This document shows positions 18,851-26,674 of a stretch of 64,000 bases of DNA, piece after piece. The DNA lies in assembly GCF_003319185.1 (NCBI RefSeq), contig NZ_QOHJ01000004.1, positions 248,001 through 312,000 on the forward strand. Reading direction: 5' to 3'. A program made the position numbers and the translations under genes. Position 1 is the stretch's first letter. Every line of letters begins with the position of its first letter. This stretch comes from Blastococcus sp. TF02A-30. GTDB taxonomy: Bacteria; Actinomycetota; Actinomycetes; Mycobacteriales; Geodermatophilaceae. The notes beneath the pieces are model-generated. The model made no database searches. It was not told the origin of the DNA and saw only the letters and a program-made list of their open reading frames with translations.

Positions 18851-19199
18851 GGGCGATGACGAGTTCTGCCACGAGGTCGCCGTCCAGCGCGAAGCGGTAC
18901 CGGAGGTCGACCACCCCGCCGGGGAAGTCGCCTTCCAGCCGGTTGACGGCGACCCAGTGCGCGTCGTCGGTGCGCTCCGCGGCGACGAGCGTGGTCGTGT
19001 ACGTGAACTCCGATCCCGCCTCGGTCAGGAAGCGGCGGATCTCGTCGGTCCCGCGGTAGGTCGTGCCGTCGTCGACGACCACCGCGGTGGACGTGAAGGC
19101 CCGCAGCGCGGTGTCCGCGTCACGGGCCACGTGCGCGGCGAGGAAGCCGCGGATCGGGGTGGGGAGCTGGTCGGGCCGGATGCCGGTCGGTGTGGTCAT
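18846..19199 (-). CDS. Small SnoaL-like / NTF2-superfamily protein
   Basis: A 117-residue NTF2-like protein. The starting helix is IRGFLAAHVARDADTALRAFTSTAVVVDDG, followed by TYRGTDEIRRFL and a strand meander (FTYTTTLVAAERTDDAHWVAVNRLEG, VVDLRYRFALDGDLVAELVIAP). This is the standard SnoaL/ketosteroid-isomerase-like layout. No substrate is evident. ATG 19199 lies behind a MerR-type spaced promoter (TTGACC with a CCTCC/GGAGG dyad) that is shared with the divergent MerR gene, so it is probably MerR-regulated. Confidence 0.8.
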   Translation of the reverse strand: MTTPTGIRPDQLPTPIRGFLAAHVARDADTALRAFTSTAVVVDDGTTYRGTDEIRRFLTEAGSEFTYTTTLVAAERTDDAHWVAVNRLEGDFPGGVVDLRYRFALDGDLVAELVIAP

Positions 19200-19214
19200 G
19201 GCCCGAGGCTGCGG

Positions 19215-19251
19215 CCTCCTGGCGCGGGAGGGTCAAGCGCGCGACCCTCCC
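19215..19251. promoter_or_regulatory. MerR-type operator/promoter region
   Basis: CCTCC (19215-19219) and GGAGG (19227-19231) form a dyad downstream of a minus-strand TTGACC (-35-like) element, the usual MerR layout. GGGAGGGTC (19226-19234) and GACCCTCCC (19243-19251) form a second, perfect 9-bp inverted repeat with an 8-nt spacer. Both lie between the divergent SnoaL-like and MerR genes. Confidence 0.5.
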
Positions 19252-19277
19252 CCGGGGAGAGGGTGCACAGTGGCGCC

Positions 19278-20075
19278 GTGCTGGCGATCGGCGAGTTCTC
19301 CCGGCTGACCCACCTCAGCGTGCGCACCCTCCGCCGGTACCACGACGCCGGCCTGCTCGAGCCGGCGAGCGTCGACCCGGCGACCGGCTACCGGTCCTAC
19401 AGCGCCGACCAGATCCCGGTCGCGCAGGTCATCCACCGGCTGCGGGAGCTCGACGTCCCGCTGGCCGACGTCCGGCGCATCCTCCGGTCCCCCGATCCGC
19501 ACGCCCGGGCCGGGCTGGTCGCGGAGCACCTGCAGCGGCTGGAGGCCGAGCTGGACCGCACCCGCGCCGCGGTCGCCTCGCTGCGCCGGCTGCTGCGCCC
19601 GGAGCCGCCGCCGCTGGACGTCGAGCTGCGCGCGGTGCCGGCGACGACGGTGGCCGCGGTCGCGGACGACGTCCGGCACGACGAGGTCCTGGCCTGGTAC
19701 GCCGGCGCCATGGCCGAGCTGGACGCGGTCGTCGACGAGCCGGCCGGCCCCCCGGGCGGGCTCTACGACAACGCGCTGTTCGAGGAGGGCCGCGGCCGGC
19801 TCCTGGTCTACCGCCCGACCGACGACCCTCCGCGCCGCGGCCGCGTGCACCCGGTCACGCTGCCGGCCGTGGAGCTGGCGGTCACGACGCACGTCGGCGA
19901 GCACGACGACATCGACGTCAGCTACGGCGAGCTGGGCGCCTGGGTCGTGGCCAACGCGCTGGCCGTGGCCGGGCCGGTGCGCGAGACCTACCTGGTCGGC
20001 CCGCGCGACACCCCGGAGCCGTCGGCGTGGCGGACCGAGATCGGCTGGCCGGTCTTCCGGGTCGCCCCGCGCTGA
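19278..20075 (+). CDS. MerR-family transcriptional regulator with GyrI-like effector domain
   Basis: A 265-residue regulator. Residues 1-70 are the MerR DNA-binding domain: LAIGEFSRLTHLSVRTLRRYHDAGLLEPASVDPATGYRSYSADQI. A coiled-coil linker runs from about 80 to 115 (HLQRLEAELDRTRAAVASLRRLL). The C-terminal part (about 125-265) is a GyrI/BmrR-like effector domain with a hydrophobic ligand pocket pattern (ELAVTTHVGEHDDIDVSYGELGAWVVANAL). No metal-binding cysteines are present, so it is a small-molecule sensor. GTG 19278 was chosen because it starts the domain; the ribosome binding site is weak and leaderless or distant initiation is possible. It is divergent from the SnoaL-like gene across its operator. 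Confidence 0.85.
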   Translation: MLAIGEFSRLTHLSVRTLRRYHDAGLLEPASVDPATGYRSYSADQIPVAQVIHRLRELDVPLADVRRILRSPDPHARAGLVAEHLQRLEAELDRTRAAVASLRRLLRPEPPPLDVELRAVPATTVAAVADDVRHDEVLAWYAGAMAELDAVVDEPAGPPGGLYDNALFEEGRGRLLVYRPTDDPPRRGRVHPVTLPAVELAVTTHVGEHDDIDVSYGELGAWVVANALAVAGPVRETYLVGPRDTPEPSAWRTEIGWPVFRVAPR

Positions 20076-20082
20076 GGTGCCC

Positions 20083-20991
20083 TCACCCGCGGGGGGCGAG
20101 CCCCCGGCGCAGCTCGTCCAGGGCCTGCGCGAGGCCGACCCGCGCGGCCCAGCCCCAGCCCCGCGCCCGGTCGGTCCGCATCCGCCCGGTCCAGACCGGC
20201 TCGTCGGTCCACTCGGGTTCGACACCCAGGGCCCCGGCCACGGTGCCCAGGTAGTCGCGCCAGGTCGCGGGCTCCCCCGCGACGATCACCGGGGTCGTGC
20301 CCCCGGCCACGGGACCGCGCTGCGGGTCGTCGGCGGTCGCGACGGCACCCGTGGCGACGTCGGCGAGGAAGGCGGCCAGGTCGTCGACGTGCACCCAGGC
20401 CCAGGTCTTCGCCGGGTTGGCCCGGCGCTCGCCGTCCCGGACCTCCTGCGGGCGCAGCGTGTTCCACACCGACGTCTCGCCGGGACCGGTGATCGCCGGC
20501 GGCCGGACCAGCACGGTCGTCAGCCCCTCGATCCGCGCCAGCGCCGCGTCGGTGGCGTTCTTGGTGTCGGGGTAGTCGCCGCTGCCGTCGGGCAGGAGCG
20601 GGCTGCCCTCGGCCACGTCGCCCGCGCCCGCCGAGCGGTCGTAGACACCGGCCGTGGACACGTGCACCAGCCGGGCGACGCCGGCGTCCCGCGCGGCCCG
20701 GGCGAGGACCGGCGTCCCCTCGACGGCGACCCGGTGCTGCACCTCCCGCGGCGAGCCCATCGGGTGCACCGTCGTGACGACGGCGTCGGCGCCCCGGGTG
20801 ACGGCCCGCGCGAGCTCCTCGTCGGCGAAGTCGCCGACGACCTCGGTGGCCCCGTCGAGCGCCGGCGCGCTGCCGGCGCGGCGGACGACCGCGCGCACCT
20901 GCGCCCCCCGCTCGGTGAGCGCCCGGCACACCGCCGCGCCCACAAGCCCGTTCGCACCGGTCACCACGACGACGGGAGAGGGAGCAGCCAT
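20083..20991 (-). CDS. NAD-dependent epimerase/dehydratase family protein
   Basis: A 302-residue extended SDR. The Rossmann motif VTGANGLVGAAVCRALTERGAQV is at about 10-32. The active-site region is VSTAGVYDRS near 110 and YPDTKN near 145, which replaces the classical YxxxK with a Y-P-D-T-K spacing (Tyr then Lys four residues later). LVRPPAITGPGETSVWNTL follows. It probably acts on a nucleotide-linked or small carbonyl substrate; the specific reaction is unknown. ATG 20991 follows GCAGGG. It converges with the MerR gene, with 7 nt between stops, and is divergent from the next membrane protein. Confidence 0.82.
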   Translation of the reverse strand: MAAPSPVVVVTGANGLVGAAVCRALTERGAQVRAVVRRAGSAPALDGATEVVGDFADEELARAVTRGADAVVTTVHPMGSPREVQHRVAVEGTPVLARAARDAGVARLVHVSTAGVYDRSAGAGDVAEGSPLLPDGSGDYPDTKNATDAALARIEGLTTVLVRPPAITGPGETSVWNTLRPQEVRDGERRANPAKTWAWVHVDDLAAFLADVATGAVATADDPQRGPVAGGTTPVIVAGEPATWRDYLGTVAGALGVEPEWTDEPVWTGRMRTDRARGWGWAARVGLAQALDELRRGLAPRG

Positions 20992-21093
20992 GCCCTGCAC
21001 CCTGCCAGCGACCGCAGGACGGCGCCTCGGGAACCGCCAGGGGCGTCGCGACCGTTGCCTGCAGGAGGGCACACCGCCCGGGACGAGGAGCCG

Positions 21094-21792
21094 ATGACCA
21101 CCCCCTTGCCGACCGACGCCGCCGGCGCCGTCGACGTCCGTGCCGACGACGAGCTGTCCTGGCTGCTGGCGCTGGACCCCGCCGTGCTCGCCGTCCTCGG
21201 TGGCGTCGTCCTCCTGCTGCTCCTCGTCGCCACGGTCGTCGGCTGGGTGGTCGTCCGGCGGATCCGGCGCAACCCGCTGGTCGCCCGCGCCCGCGAGCTG
21301 GGCGTCCAGGGCGCGACCGCCGTCGCCGCGCGGCGCCTGCCCCCGGGGCCGCGGCGCACGGCCGCGGAGCTCCAGCTCGACATCGGCCGCGCCCGCGAAC
21401 GGCTCCGCCGCCAGGTGTCCACCGCCCAGGCCGCGGGAGCGCACCTCGGCGACGTCCCCGGCCTGCTGCCCTCCCTGGAGGCCGAGGGCACCCGCCTGGA
21501 GCAGCTCCTGCGGCAGCGGGCGCTGGCCCCGGCCACGACCGACCGCTCGGACCTGGAGGCCGACGCCCGGCGCTACCTCGACATGCTGGCGGACGTCTGC
21601 GCGGCGGTGCTGGAGGCCGAGCAGGCGGTCCCCGCCCCCGGTCAGGTGGGCGCCGACGTCGCCGATGCCGTCAGCGCCCTGCGCGCCCACACCACCGCCT
21701 ACCGCGAGCTCACCTCGCCGCCGGGGCTCCCCCCGCTGCCCTCCCCGTCACCCTCCCCCGAGCCGTCGCGCCGGGACCCCGCGCAGGGCTGA
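21094..21792 (+). CDS. Single-pass membrane protein with helical cytoplasmic domain, unknown function
   Basis: A 232-residue protein not recognised as a named family. One hydrophobic segment (about 29-53, LDPAVLAVLGGVVLLLLLVATVVGWVVVRR) is followed by a stop-transfer arginine cluster. The rest is helical and charged, with coiled-coil-like stretches (ELQLDIGRARERLRRQVSTAQAAG, LEAEGTRLEQLLRQRALAP, ADARRYLDMLADVCAAVLEAEQAV). A Pro/Ser tail ends the protein. The short N-terminus outside and the long helical part inside suggest a membrane-tethered scaffold. ATG 21094 follows GAGGAG. The asparaginase gene begins 93 nt later on the same strand. Confidence 0.6.
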   Translation: MTTPLPTDAAGAVDVRADDELSWLLALDPAVLAVLGGVVLLLLLVATVVGWVVVRRIRRNPLVARARELGVQGATAVAARRLPPGPRRTAAELQLDIGRARERLRRQVSTAQAAGAHLGDVPGLLPSLEAEGTRLEQLLRQRALAPATTDRSDLEADARRYLDMLADVCAAVLEAEQAVPAPGQVGADVADAVSALRAHTTAYRELTSPPGLPPLPSPSPSPEPSRRDPAQG

Positions 21793-21885
21793 GCGCGGCC
21801 GGACCGGACGCCGGCTCCGGGTGCGCGGTGGGCCGCCGCGTGGTCACCTGGGGTCGCTGATCACCACGACGGTCCAGGAGGTGGC

Positions 21886-22854
21886 ATGCCACGGGTGCAC
21901 CTGCTGGCGACGGGCGGCACCATCGCGAGCCGGCGCACCGACGCCGGGCTCGCCGCCACCACGCCGGCGGCCGAGCTGCTGGCCTCGGCCGGCCCGCCCC
22001 CGGACCTCGACGTCACGGTGAGCGACGTCTCCACGGTGGCCAGCTTCGCGCTGTCCACGGCCGATCTCGGGGCGCTCGTGCGCGAGCTCCGGCGCTGCCT
22101 CACCGACGACGTGGCCGGCGTCGTCGTCACGCACGGCACCGACACGATGGAGGAGTCGGCGTACCTCGCCGACCTGCTGCACGACGACCCGCGGCCGGTG
22201 GTCTTCACCGGGGCCCAGCGGCCGTTCGACTCGCCCGCCCCCGACGGCCCGGGCAACCTGGCCGCCGCCCTGCGCGTCGCCGCCTCCCCGGCGGCCCGGG
22301 ACCTCGGCGTGCTGCTCTGCTTCGACGGCCTGGTGTTCGCGGCGCGCGGGGTGCGGAAGGTCGACACCCTGCGCAGCGCCGCCTTCGACGCACCGGGGCG
22401 CGGCCCGCTCCTGCGGGTGACCGACGCCGCGGTCCTCCCGCTCGCGCGGCCGGCCCGGCGCGACGCCGTACCGCTCGACCTGGCCGCGGAGCTCCCGCGG
22501 GTCGACGTCGTCCCCTGCTACCTCGGTGCCGACGACGCGCTGCTGCGCGCCGCCGTGGCGGCCGGTGCCCGGGGCGTCGTCCTGGAGGCATTCGGCGCCG
22601 GCAACGTGCCGCCCGCGATCGCGGAGGCGGTCGCCGGGCTGGTGGCCGACGGCGTCCCGGTGCTGGTCTGCTCGCGCGTCGCCTCCGGACCGGTGGCCCC
22701 GCTGTACGCCGGTGGCGGCGCGAGCCTGGCGCGCGCGGGTGCCCGGTTCGCCGCCGATCTGAGCCCGTGGCAGGGCCGGTTGCTGCTCGGCGCCGCGCTG
22801 GCGCACGACCCCGACGACCCGTACCGCGTCCTGGACGCCCAGCTCGGCACCTGA
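21886..22854 (+). CDS. Asparaginase (type I/II fold)
   Basis: A 322-residue L-asparaginase that hydrolyses asparagine to aspartate and ammonia. The first threonine motif LLATGGTIASR holds the nucleophile at Thr12. The second signature VVVTHGTDTMEESAYLADLL is at about 80-95, with the Thr and Asp of the second triad. The third region is EAFGAGNVPPAI. There is no signal peptide, so it is cytoplasmic, more like bacterial type I. ATG 21886 has AGGAGG closely upstream. The polysaccharide deacetylase gene starts 14 nt after it, so both can be on one transcript. Confidence 0.92.
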   Translation: MPRVHLLATGGTIASRRTDAGLAATTPAAELLASAGPPPDLDVTVSDVSTVASFALSTADLGALVRELRRCLTDDVAGVVVTHGTDTMEESAYLADLLHDDPRPVVFTGAQRPFDSPAPDGPGNLAAALRVAASPAARDLGVLLCFDGLVFAARGVRKVDTLRSAAFDAPGRGPLLRVTDAAVLPLARPARRDAVPLDLAAELPRVDVVPCYLGADDALLRAAVAAGARGVVLEAFGAGNVPPAIAEAVAGLVADGVPVLVCSRVASGPVAPLYAGGGASLARAGARFAADLSPWQGRLLLGAALAHDPDDPYRVLDAQLGT

Positions 22855-22868
22855 CCTGAGGAGGAGAC

Positions 22869-23753
22869 GTGGCCAAGGAGATCTTCGTGGCCTTCGGCGT
22901 CGACATCGACGCCGTCGGCGGGTGGCTCGGCTCGTACGGCGGCGAGAACTCGCCGGACGACATCTCGCGCGGCGTCTTCGCCGGCGAGGTCGGGGTGCCC
23001 CGCATCCTGGAGCTGTTCCGGCGGTACGACCTCACGCAGACGTTCTTCTGGCCGGGGCACTCGATCGAGACGTTCCCGGAGGAGTTCGAGGCGTGCGTCG
23101 CCGCCGGGCACGAGATCGGCGTCCACGGCTACAGCCACGAGAACCCGATCGCCATGAGCCGGGAGCAGGAGCAGGCGGTGCTCGACCGCTGCATCGCGCT
23201 GATCGAGGAGAAGACCGGGCGCCGGCCCACCGGCTACGTGGCGCCGTGGTGGGAGTTCAGCGGCGTCACCAACGAGCTGCTGCTCGAGCGCGGGATCACC
23301 TACGACCACTCGCTGATGCACCGCGACTTCGAGCCGTACTACGTCCGGGTCGGCGACTCGTGGACGAAGATCGACTACGAGGCACCGGCGGAGACCTGGA
23401 TGAAGCCGCTGGTCCGCGGCGAGGAGACCGACCTGGTCGAGATCCCGGCGAACTGGTACCTCGACGACCTGCCGCCGATGATGTTCATCAAGTCCAGCCC
23501 GAACAGCCACGGCTTCGTGAACCCGCGCGACACCGAGCAGATGTGGCGCGACCAGTTCGACTGGGTGCACCGGGAGATGGACTACGCGGCGTTCACCATG
23601 ACCATCCACCCCGACGTCTCCGGGCGCCCGCAGGTGCTGCTCATGCTGGAGCGGCTCATCGAGCACATCACCGGGCACGACGGCGTCCGCTGGGCGACCT
23701 TCGACGAGATCGCGCGGGACTTCCTGCGCCGCTCCCCGCGCACCGGCGCCTGA
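22869..23753 (+). CDS. Polysaccharide deacetylase family protein (NodB/PuuE-like)
   Basis: A 294-residue carbohydrate esterase family 4-type protein. The metal ligands are visible: Asp12 and Asp14 in [11 protein letters not shown] and His86/His90 in HGYSHENP. The catalytic-base region and second histidine come later in YVAPWWEF and [13 protein letters not shown]. The pattern resembles the peptidoglycan deacetylase/allantoinase-like PuuE group (long form, no signal peptide), so cytoplasmic action on a small amide is as likely as cell-wall modification. GTG 22869 has GAGGAG 6 nt upstream. It follows the asparaginase gene by 14 nt; both hydrolyse amide bonds, but a shared pathway is only a guess. 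Confidence 0.88.
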   Translation: MAKEIFVAFGVDIDAVGGWLGSYGGENSPDDISRGVFAGEVGVPRILELFRRYDLTQTFFWPGHSIETFPEEFEACVAAGHEIGVHGYSHENPIAMSREQEQAVLDRCIALIEEKTGRRPTGYVAPWWEFSGVTNELLLERGITYDHSLMHRDFEPYYVRVGDSWTKIDYEAPAETWMKPLVRGEETDLVEIPANWYLDDLPPMMFIKSSPNSHGFVNPRDTEQMWRDQFDWVHREMDYAAFTMTIHPDVSGRPQVLLMLERLIEHITGHDGVRWATFDEIARDFLRRSPRTGA

Positions 23754-23843
23754 CGCCCCGCGCACCGTTCCGGGGGAACACCCCGGCGGGAGGTGTGGGA
23801 CGCACCGGCTCCGGGCAGTCGCCTCCCTGCCCGCGACCGCACG

Positions 23844-25328
23844 GTGCCGGGCGCCGCGCTGCTTCGCCGTAGGGAGAGTCCGATCACCGCGTCCGAGGGC
23901 CAGGCCCCCACCACGTCCCGCACGACCGGCACCGGCACCACGGACGACGACGGCGGCGGGCTGACCGGCGCCGTCGTCATCGTCGCCCTCGTCTCGGCCA
24001 TCTCCGGCCTGCTCTACGGCTACGACACCGGGATCATCTCCGGGGCGCTGCTGCAGATCAGCGACGAGTTCGCCATCGGCAACGGCTGGGAGCAGGTGAT
24101 CGCCGCCTCGATCCTGGCCGGCGCGGTGATCGGCGCGCTGACCTGCAGCCGGCTCAGCGAGCGGCTCGGCCGGCGGACCACCCTGCTGATCGTCGCCGCG
24201 GTGTTCGTCGTCGGTTCGCTCGGCGCCTCGCTCGCGCCCAGCCCGCTGCTCCTGTCGCTGGCCCGCGTCGTCCTCGGCTTCGCCGTCGGCGGCGCCACCC
24301 AGACCGCCCCGGTGTACGTCGCGGAGCTCGCGCCCAGCCGGTACCGCGGCCGCCTGGTGCTGTTCTTCCAGATCGCCATCGGCGTCGGCATCCTCGTCGC
24401 CACCATCGTGGGCGCGACCGAGGCCGTCGACTGGCGGCTGGCGATCGGCGCTGCCGTGGTCCCCAGCGCGCTGATGCTCCTGCTGATGCTGCGGCTGCCC
24501 GACAGCCCGCGCTGGCTGGTGAAGGCCGGGCACGAGCAGCGCGCCCGGGAGGCGCTGGAGCGGGTGCGGCCCCGGGGCGCGGACGTGTCCGGCGAGCTGC
24601 GCGACATCGACGAGCTGGTCGAGGCCGAGCGCGGGGCCACCACCCGCGGGTGGTCCGGGCTGCGGCAGGCGTGGGTGCGACCGGCGCTCGTCGTCGGCTG
24701 CGGTCTGGCGATCTTCACCCAGCTGTCCGGGATCGAGATGATCGTCTACTACTCGCCGACGATCCTCACCGACAACGGCTTCTCCGACAGCGCCGCGCTG
24801 CGCGTCTCGGTGGGCCTGGGCGCGACCTACCTCGTCACCCAGCTCATCGGGCTGGCGATCATCGACCGGGTGGGCCGCCGCCGGCTGACCCTCGTCACGC
24901 TGCCCGGGGCGGCCCTGATGCTCATCGTCCTGGGCACGTTCTTCGTGACCGGCAACGACGGCGAGGCGCAGGTGCCCTACATCGTGGCCACCCTGATCGC
25001 GTTCATGGCGTTCACCGCCGGCGGCATCCAGCTCATGGGCTGGCTGACCGGCTCGGAGATCTACCCGCTGGCCACCCGCGAGGCCGGTGCGGCGGCCCAG
25101 TCGGCGTCCCTGTGGGGCACCAACCTGCTGATCACCCTGACCCTGCTGACCATCATCGACACGATCGGCACCGGCCAGACCTTCTGGCTCTACGCCGGGT
25201 TCAACGTGGCCGCGTTCGTCTTCCTGTACCTGCGCATGCCCGAGCTCACCGGCCGCAGCCTGGAGCAGATCGAGACCAAGCTGTCCGACGGGCAGTTCCG
25301 GCCCGCCGACCTGGCCCGGGCGGCCTGA
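23844..25328 (+). CDS. MFS sugar porter (sugar/proton symporter family)
   Basis: A roughly 494-residue transporter of the sugar porter family. The N-terminal helix ends ISGLLYGYDTGIISGAL. The loop 2-3 motif is CSRLSERLGRRTT. VYVAELAPSRYRGRLV sits at the characteristic PE.P-R-R position and LPDSPRWLVK at the end of helix 6. The second half repeats IIDRVGRRRL and MGWLTGSEIYPLATREAGAAA. Twelve helices are visible. The family transports hexoses, pentoses or inositol; the substrate is not determinable. The start is uncertain: GTG 23844 is the last canonical start, GTG 23793 is upstream. A good ribosome binding site (AGGGAGAG) instead points at ATC 23883, just before TASEGQAPTT. Confidence 0.85.
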   Translation: MPGAALLRRRESPITASEGQAPTTSRTTGTGTTDDDGGGLTGAVVIVALVSAISGLLYGYDTGIISGALLQISDEFAIGNGWEQVIAASILAGAVIGALTCSRLSERLGRRTTLLIVAAVFVVGSLGASLAPSPLLLSLARVVLGFAVGGATQTAPVYVAELAPSRYRGRLVLFFQIAIGVGILVATIVGATEAVDWRLAIGAAVVPSALMLLLMLRLPDSPRWLVKAGHEQRAREALERVRPRGADVSGELRDIDELVEAERGATTRGWSGLRQAWVRPALVVGCGLAIFTQLSGIEMIVYYSPTILTDNGFSDSAALRVSVGLGATYLVTQLIGLAIIDRVGRRRLTLVTLPGAALMLIVLGTFFVTGNDGEAQVPYIVATLIAFMAFTAGGIQLMGWLTGSEIYPLATREAGAAAQSASLWGTNLLITLTLLTIIDTIGTGQTFWLYAGFNVAAFVFLYLRMPELTGRSLEQIETKLSDGQFRPADLARAA

Positions 25329-25353
25329 CCGACGCCCGCGGCAGGATGGCCGC

Positions 25354-25806
25354 ATGAGCACCCGCCCCCCGACGTCCCGGACCACGGCAGCGCTCGTCTC
25401 CGGCGCAGCGACCGCGGCCTACTACGCCACGCCGGACCTCATCCCCTCGCGCACCACCCGCGGCTGGGTCAAGGCCGGGCTGGTCGCGGTCTCCGTCGCG
25501 GCGTCCGTGCCGGAGCTGCGGGCGTCCCGCAGTTCCGGGAGCGGGGACGGCGAGGGCGCCGGGGCCCTCGCGCAGGTCCTCCGGTCGATGCCGGCGCGCG
25601 GCAGGGCCGCCGCCGCCGGGGTGGTGGCCGTCTCCGTGGTGGGAACGGTGGCCGGCGTGGTCGCCGGCGAGCGCTGGATGTTCCGCCGCGGGGAGCGCCG
25701 CGCGGCCGCGGGCAAGCGGTTCGCCCACACCGGCCCCGCGCTGGTGTACGGCGCGCTGACCGCGGCCCTCGGGCTGATCCCGCCGCCGGAGGAGCGCCGG
25801 CCGTGA
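25354..25806 (+). CDS. Hypothetical membrane-associated protein
   Basis: A 150-residue protein not recognised as a known family. It contains two or three weakly hydrophobic segments (TTAALVSGAATAAYYATPDLIP, VKAGLVAVSVAASVPEL, AAAAGVVAVSVVGTVAGVVAGE), a glycine/alanine linker, and a C-terminus with TGPALVYGALTAALGLIPPPEE. It looks like a small integral membrane protein. ATG 25354 lies 25 nt after the transporter. Its stop overlaps the GTG start of the next gene (GTGA), so both are translated together. Confidence 0.6.
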   Translation: MSTRPPTSRTTAALVSGAATAAYYATPDLIPSRTTRGWVKAGLVAVSVAASVPELRASRSSGSGDGEGAGALAQVLRSMPARGRAAAAGVVAVSVVGTVAGVVAGERWMFRRGERRAAAGKRFAHTGPALVYGALTAALGLIPPPEERRP

Positions 25807-26642
25807 CCCGCGTGCTGGTCACCGGGATCCGCGGCAAGACCGGGGTCCCGCTCGCCGGGCTGCTGACCGCCCGGGGCGTCGAGGTGCTCGGCGGCAGCAG
25901 CGATCCGGGGCGCGTCGCCCTGGCCGGCGTGCGGCCGGTCCCCTTCAGCTGGGACGACCCGTCCGGCTGGTCCGCGGCCACCGGCGCGGCGGACGCCGTG
26001 TACCTGATCCGGCCCGATCGGCCCGACGCGCCGGAGCTCGTCGCGGCGCTGCTCGACGCGACGCCGGCCGGAGCCCACGTCGTCCTGCTCTCCGAGCGGG
26101 ACGCCGACCAGGTGGGGCCCGACGGCTGGGCGGTCCGGACCGAGCGCGCGGTGCGCGGCAGCGGGCGGAGCTGGACCATCCTGCGGCCGAGCTGGTTCAT
26201 GCAGGTCTTCACCGACCCGCGGTTCTACCGCGACCGGCTCCTGGACGACGGCGAGCTGCCGTTCGCCGACGGCGGTGCCCGGGTCGCCTGGATCGACGCC
26301 CGCGACATCGCGGCGGTGGCCGGACGGGCCCTGCTCGACGACGCGCACTCGGGCCAGGTGCTCGAGCTGTCCGGACCGGAGTCGCTCTCCCTGGCGCGCA
26401 CGGCCGCGCTGCTGTCCGCCGCCCTCGGGCACCCCGTGGCGCACCGGGAGCTGACGGTCGAGGAGGCCGTGGCGGGGTCCGAGGGCTTCGAGCGGGAGCT
26501 GTCCGTGCTGACCTTCGAGCGGGTGCGGGCCGGCGTCTTCAGCGCGGTCACCGACGACGTCGAGCGGGTGACCGGCCGGCCGGCCCGGAGCCTGGCGCGC
26601 TTCCTCGCCGACACCGGTCCGGCCCTGGGCCGCCCGAGCTGA
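25803..26642 (+). CDS. NmrA-like / NAD(P)H-binding protein
   Basis: A 279-residue atypical SDR of the NmrA/QOR2 type. It opens with a Rossmann turn, VLVTGIRGKTGVPLAGLL, with the glycine-rich loop G-I-R-G-K-T-G. It lacks the catalytic Tyr-Lys pair, and the active-site region is WTILRPSWFMQVF near residue 120. These proteins bind NAD(P) or reduce quinones. GTG 25803 overlaps the preceding stop (GTGA). The gene faces the secreted serine hydrolase, with a bulged hairpin between them. Confidence 0.8.
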   Translation: MTRVLVTGIRGKTGVPLAGLLTARGVEVLGGSSDPGRVALAGVRPVPFSWDDPSGWSAATGAADAVYLIRPDRPDAPELVAALLDATPAGAHVVLLSERDADQVGPDGWAVRTERAVRGSGRSWTILRPSWFMQVFTDPRFYRDRLLDDGELPFADGGARVAWIDARDIAAVAGRALLDDAHSGQVLELSGPESLSLARTAALLSAALGHPVAHRELTVEEAVAGSEGFERELSVLTFERVRAGVFSAVTDDVERVTGRPARSLARFLADTGPALGRPS

Positions 26643-26673
26643 GCCGGGGGGCGCTGAGCCCTGCGCCCGGCTC
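26641..26673. terminator. Bulged hairpin between convergent genes
   Basis: GAGCCGGG..GCGC pairs with GCGCCCGGCTC, with three unpaired G residues. It spans the gap between the NmrA-like and serine hydrolase stops. Confidence 0.45.
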
Positions 26674-26674
26674 G

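Noticed and set aside
22518-25385. Long antisense frame across the asparaginase, deacetylase and transporter genes
   Set aside because: Low-complexity composition without domains, opposite three well-supported genes.
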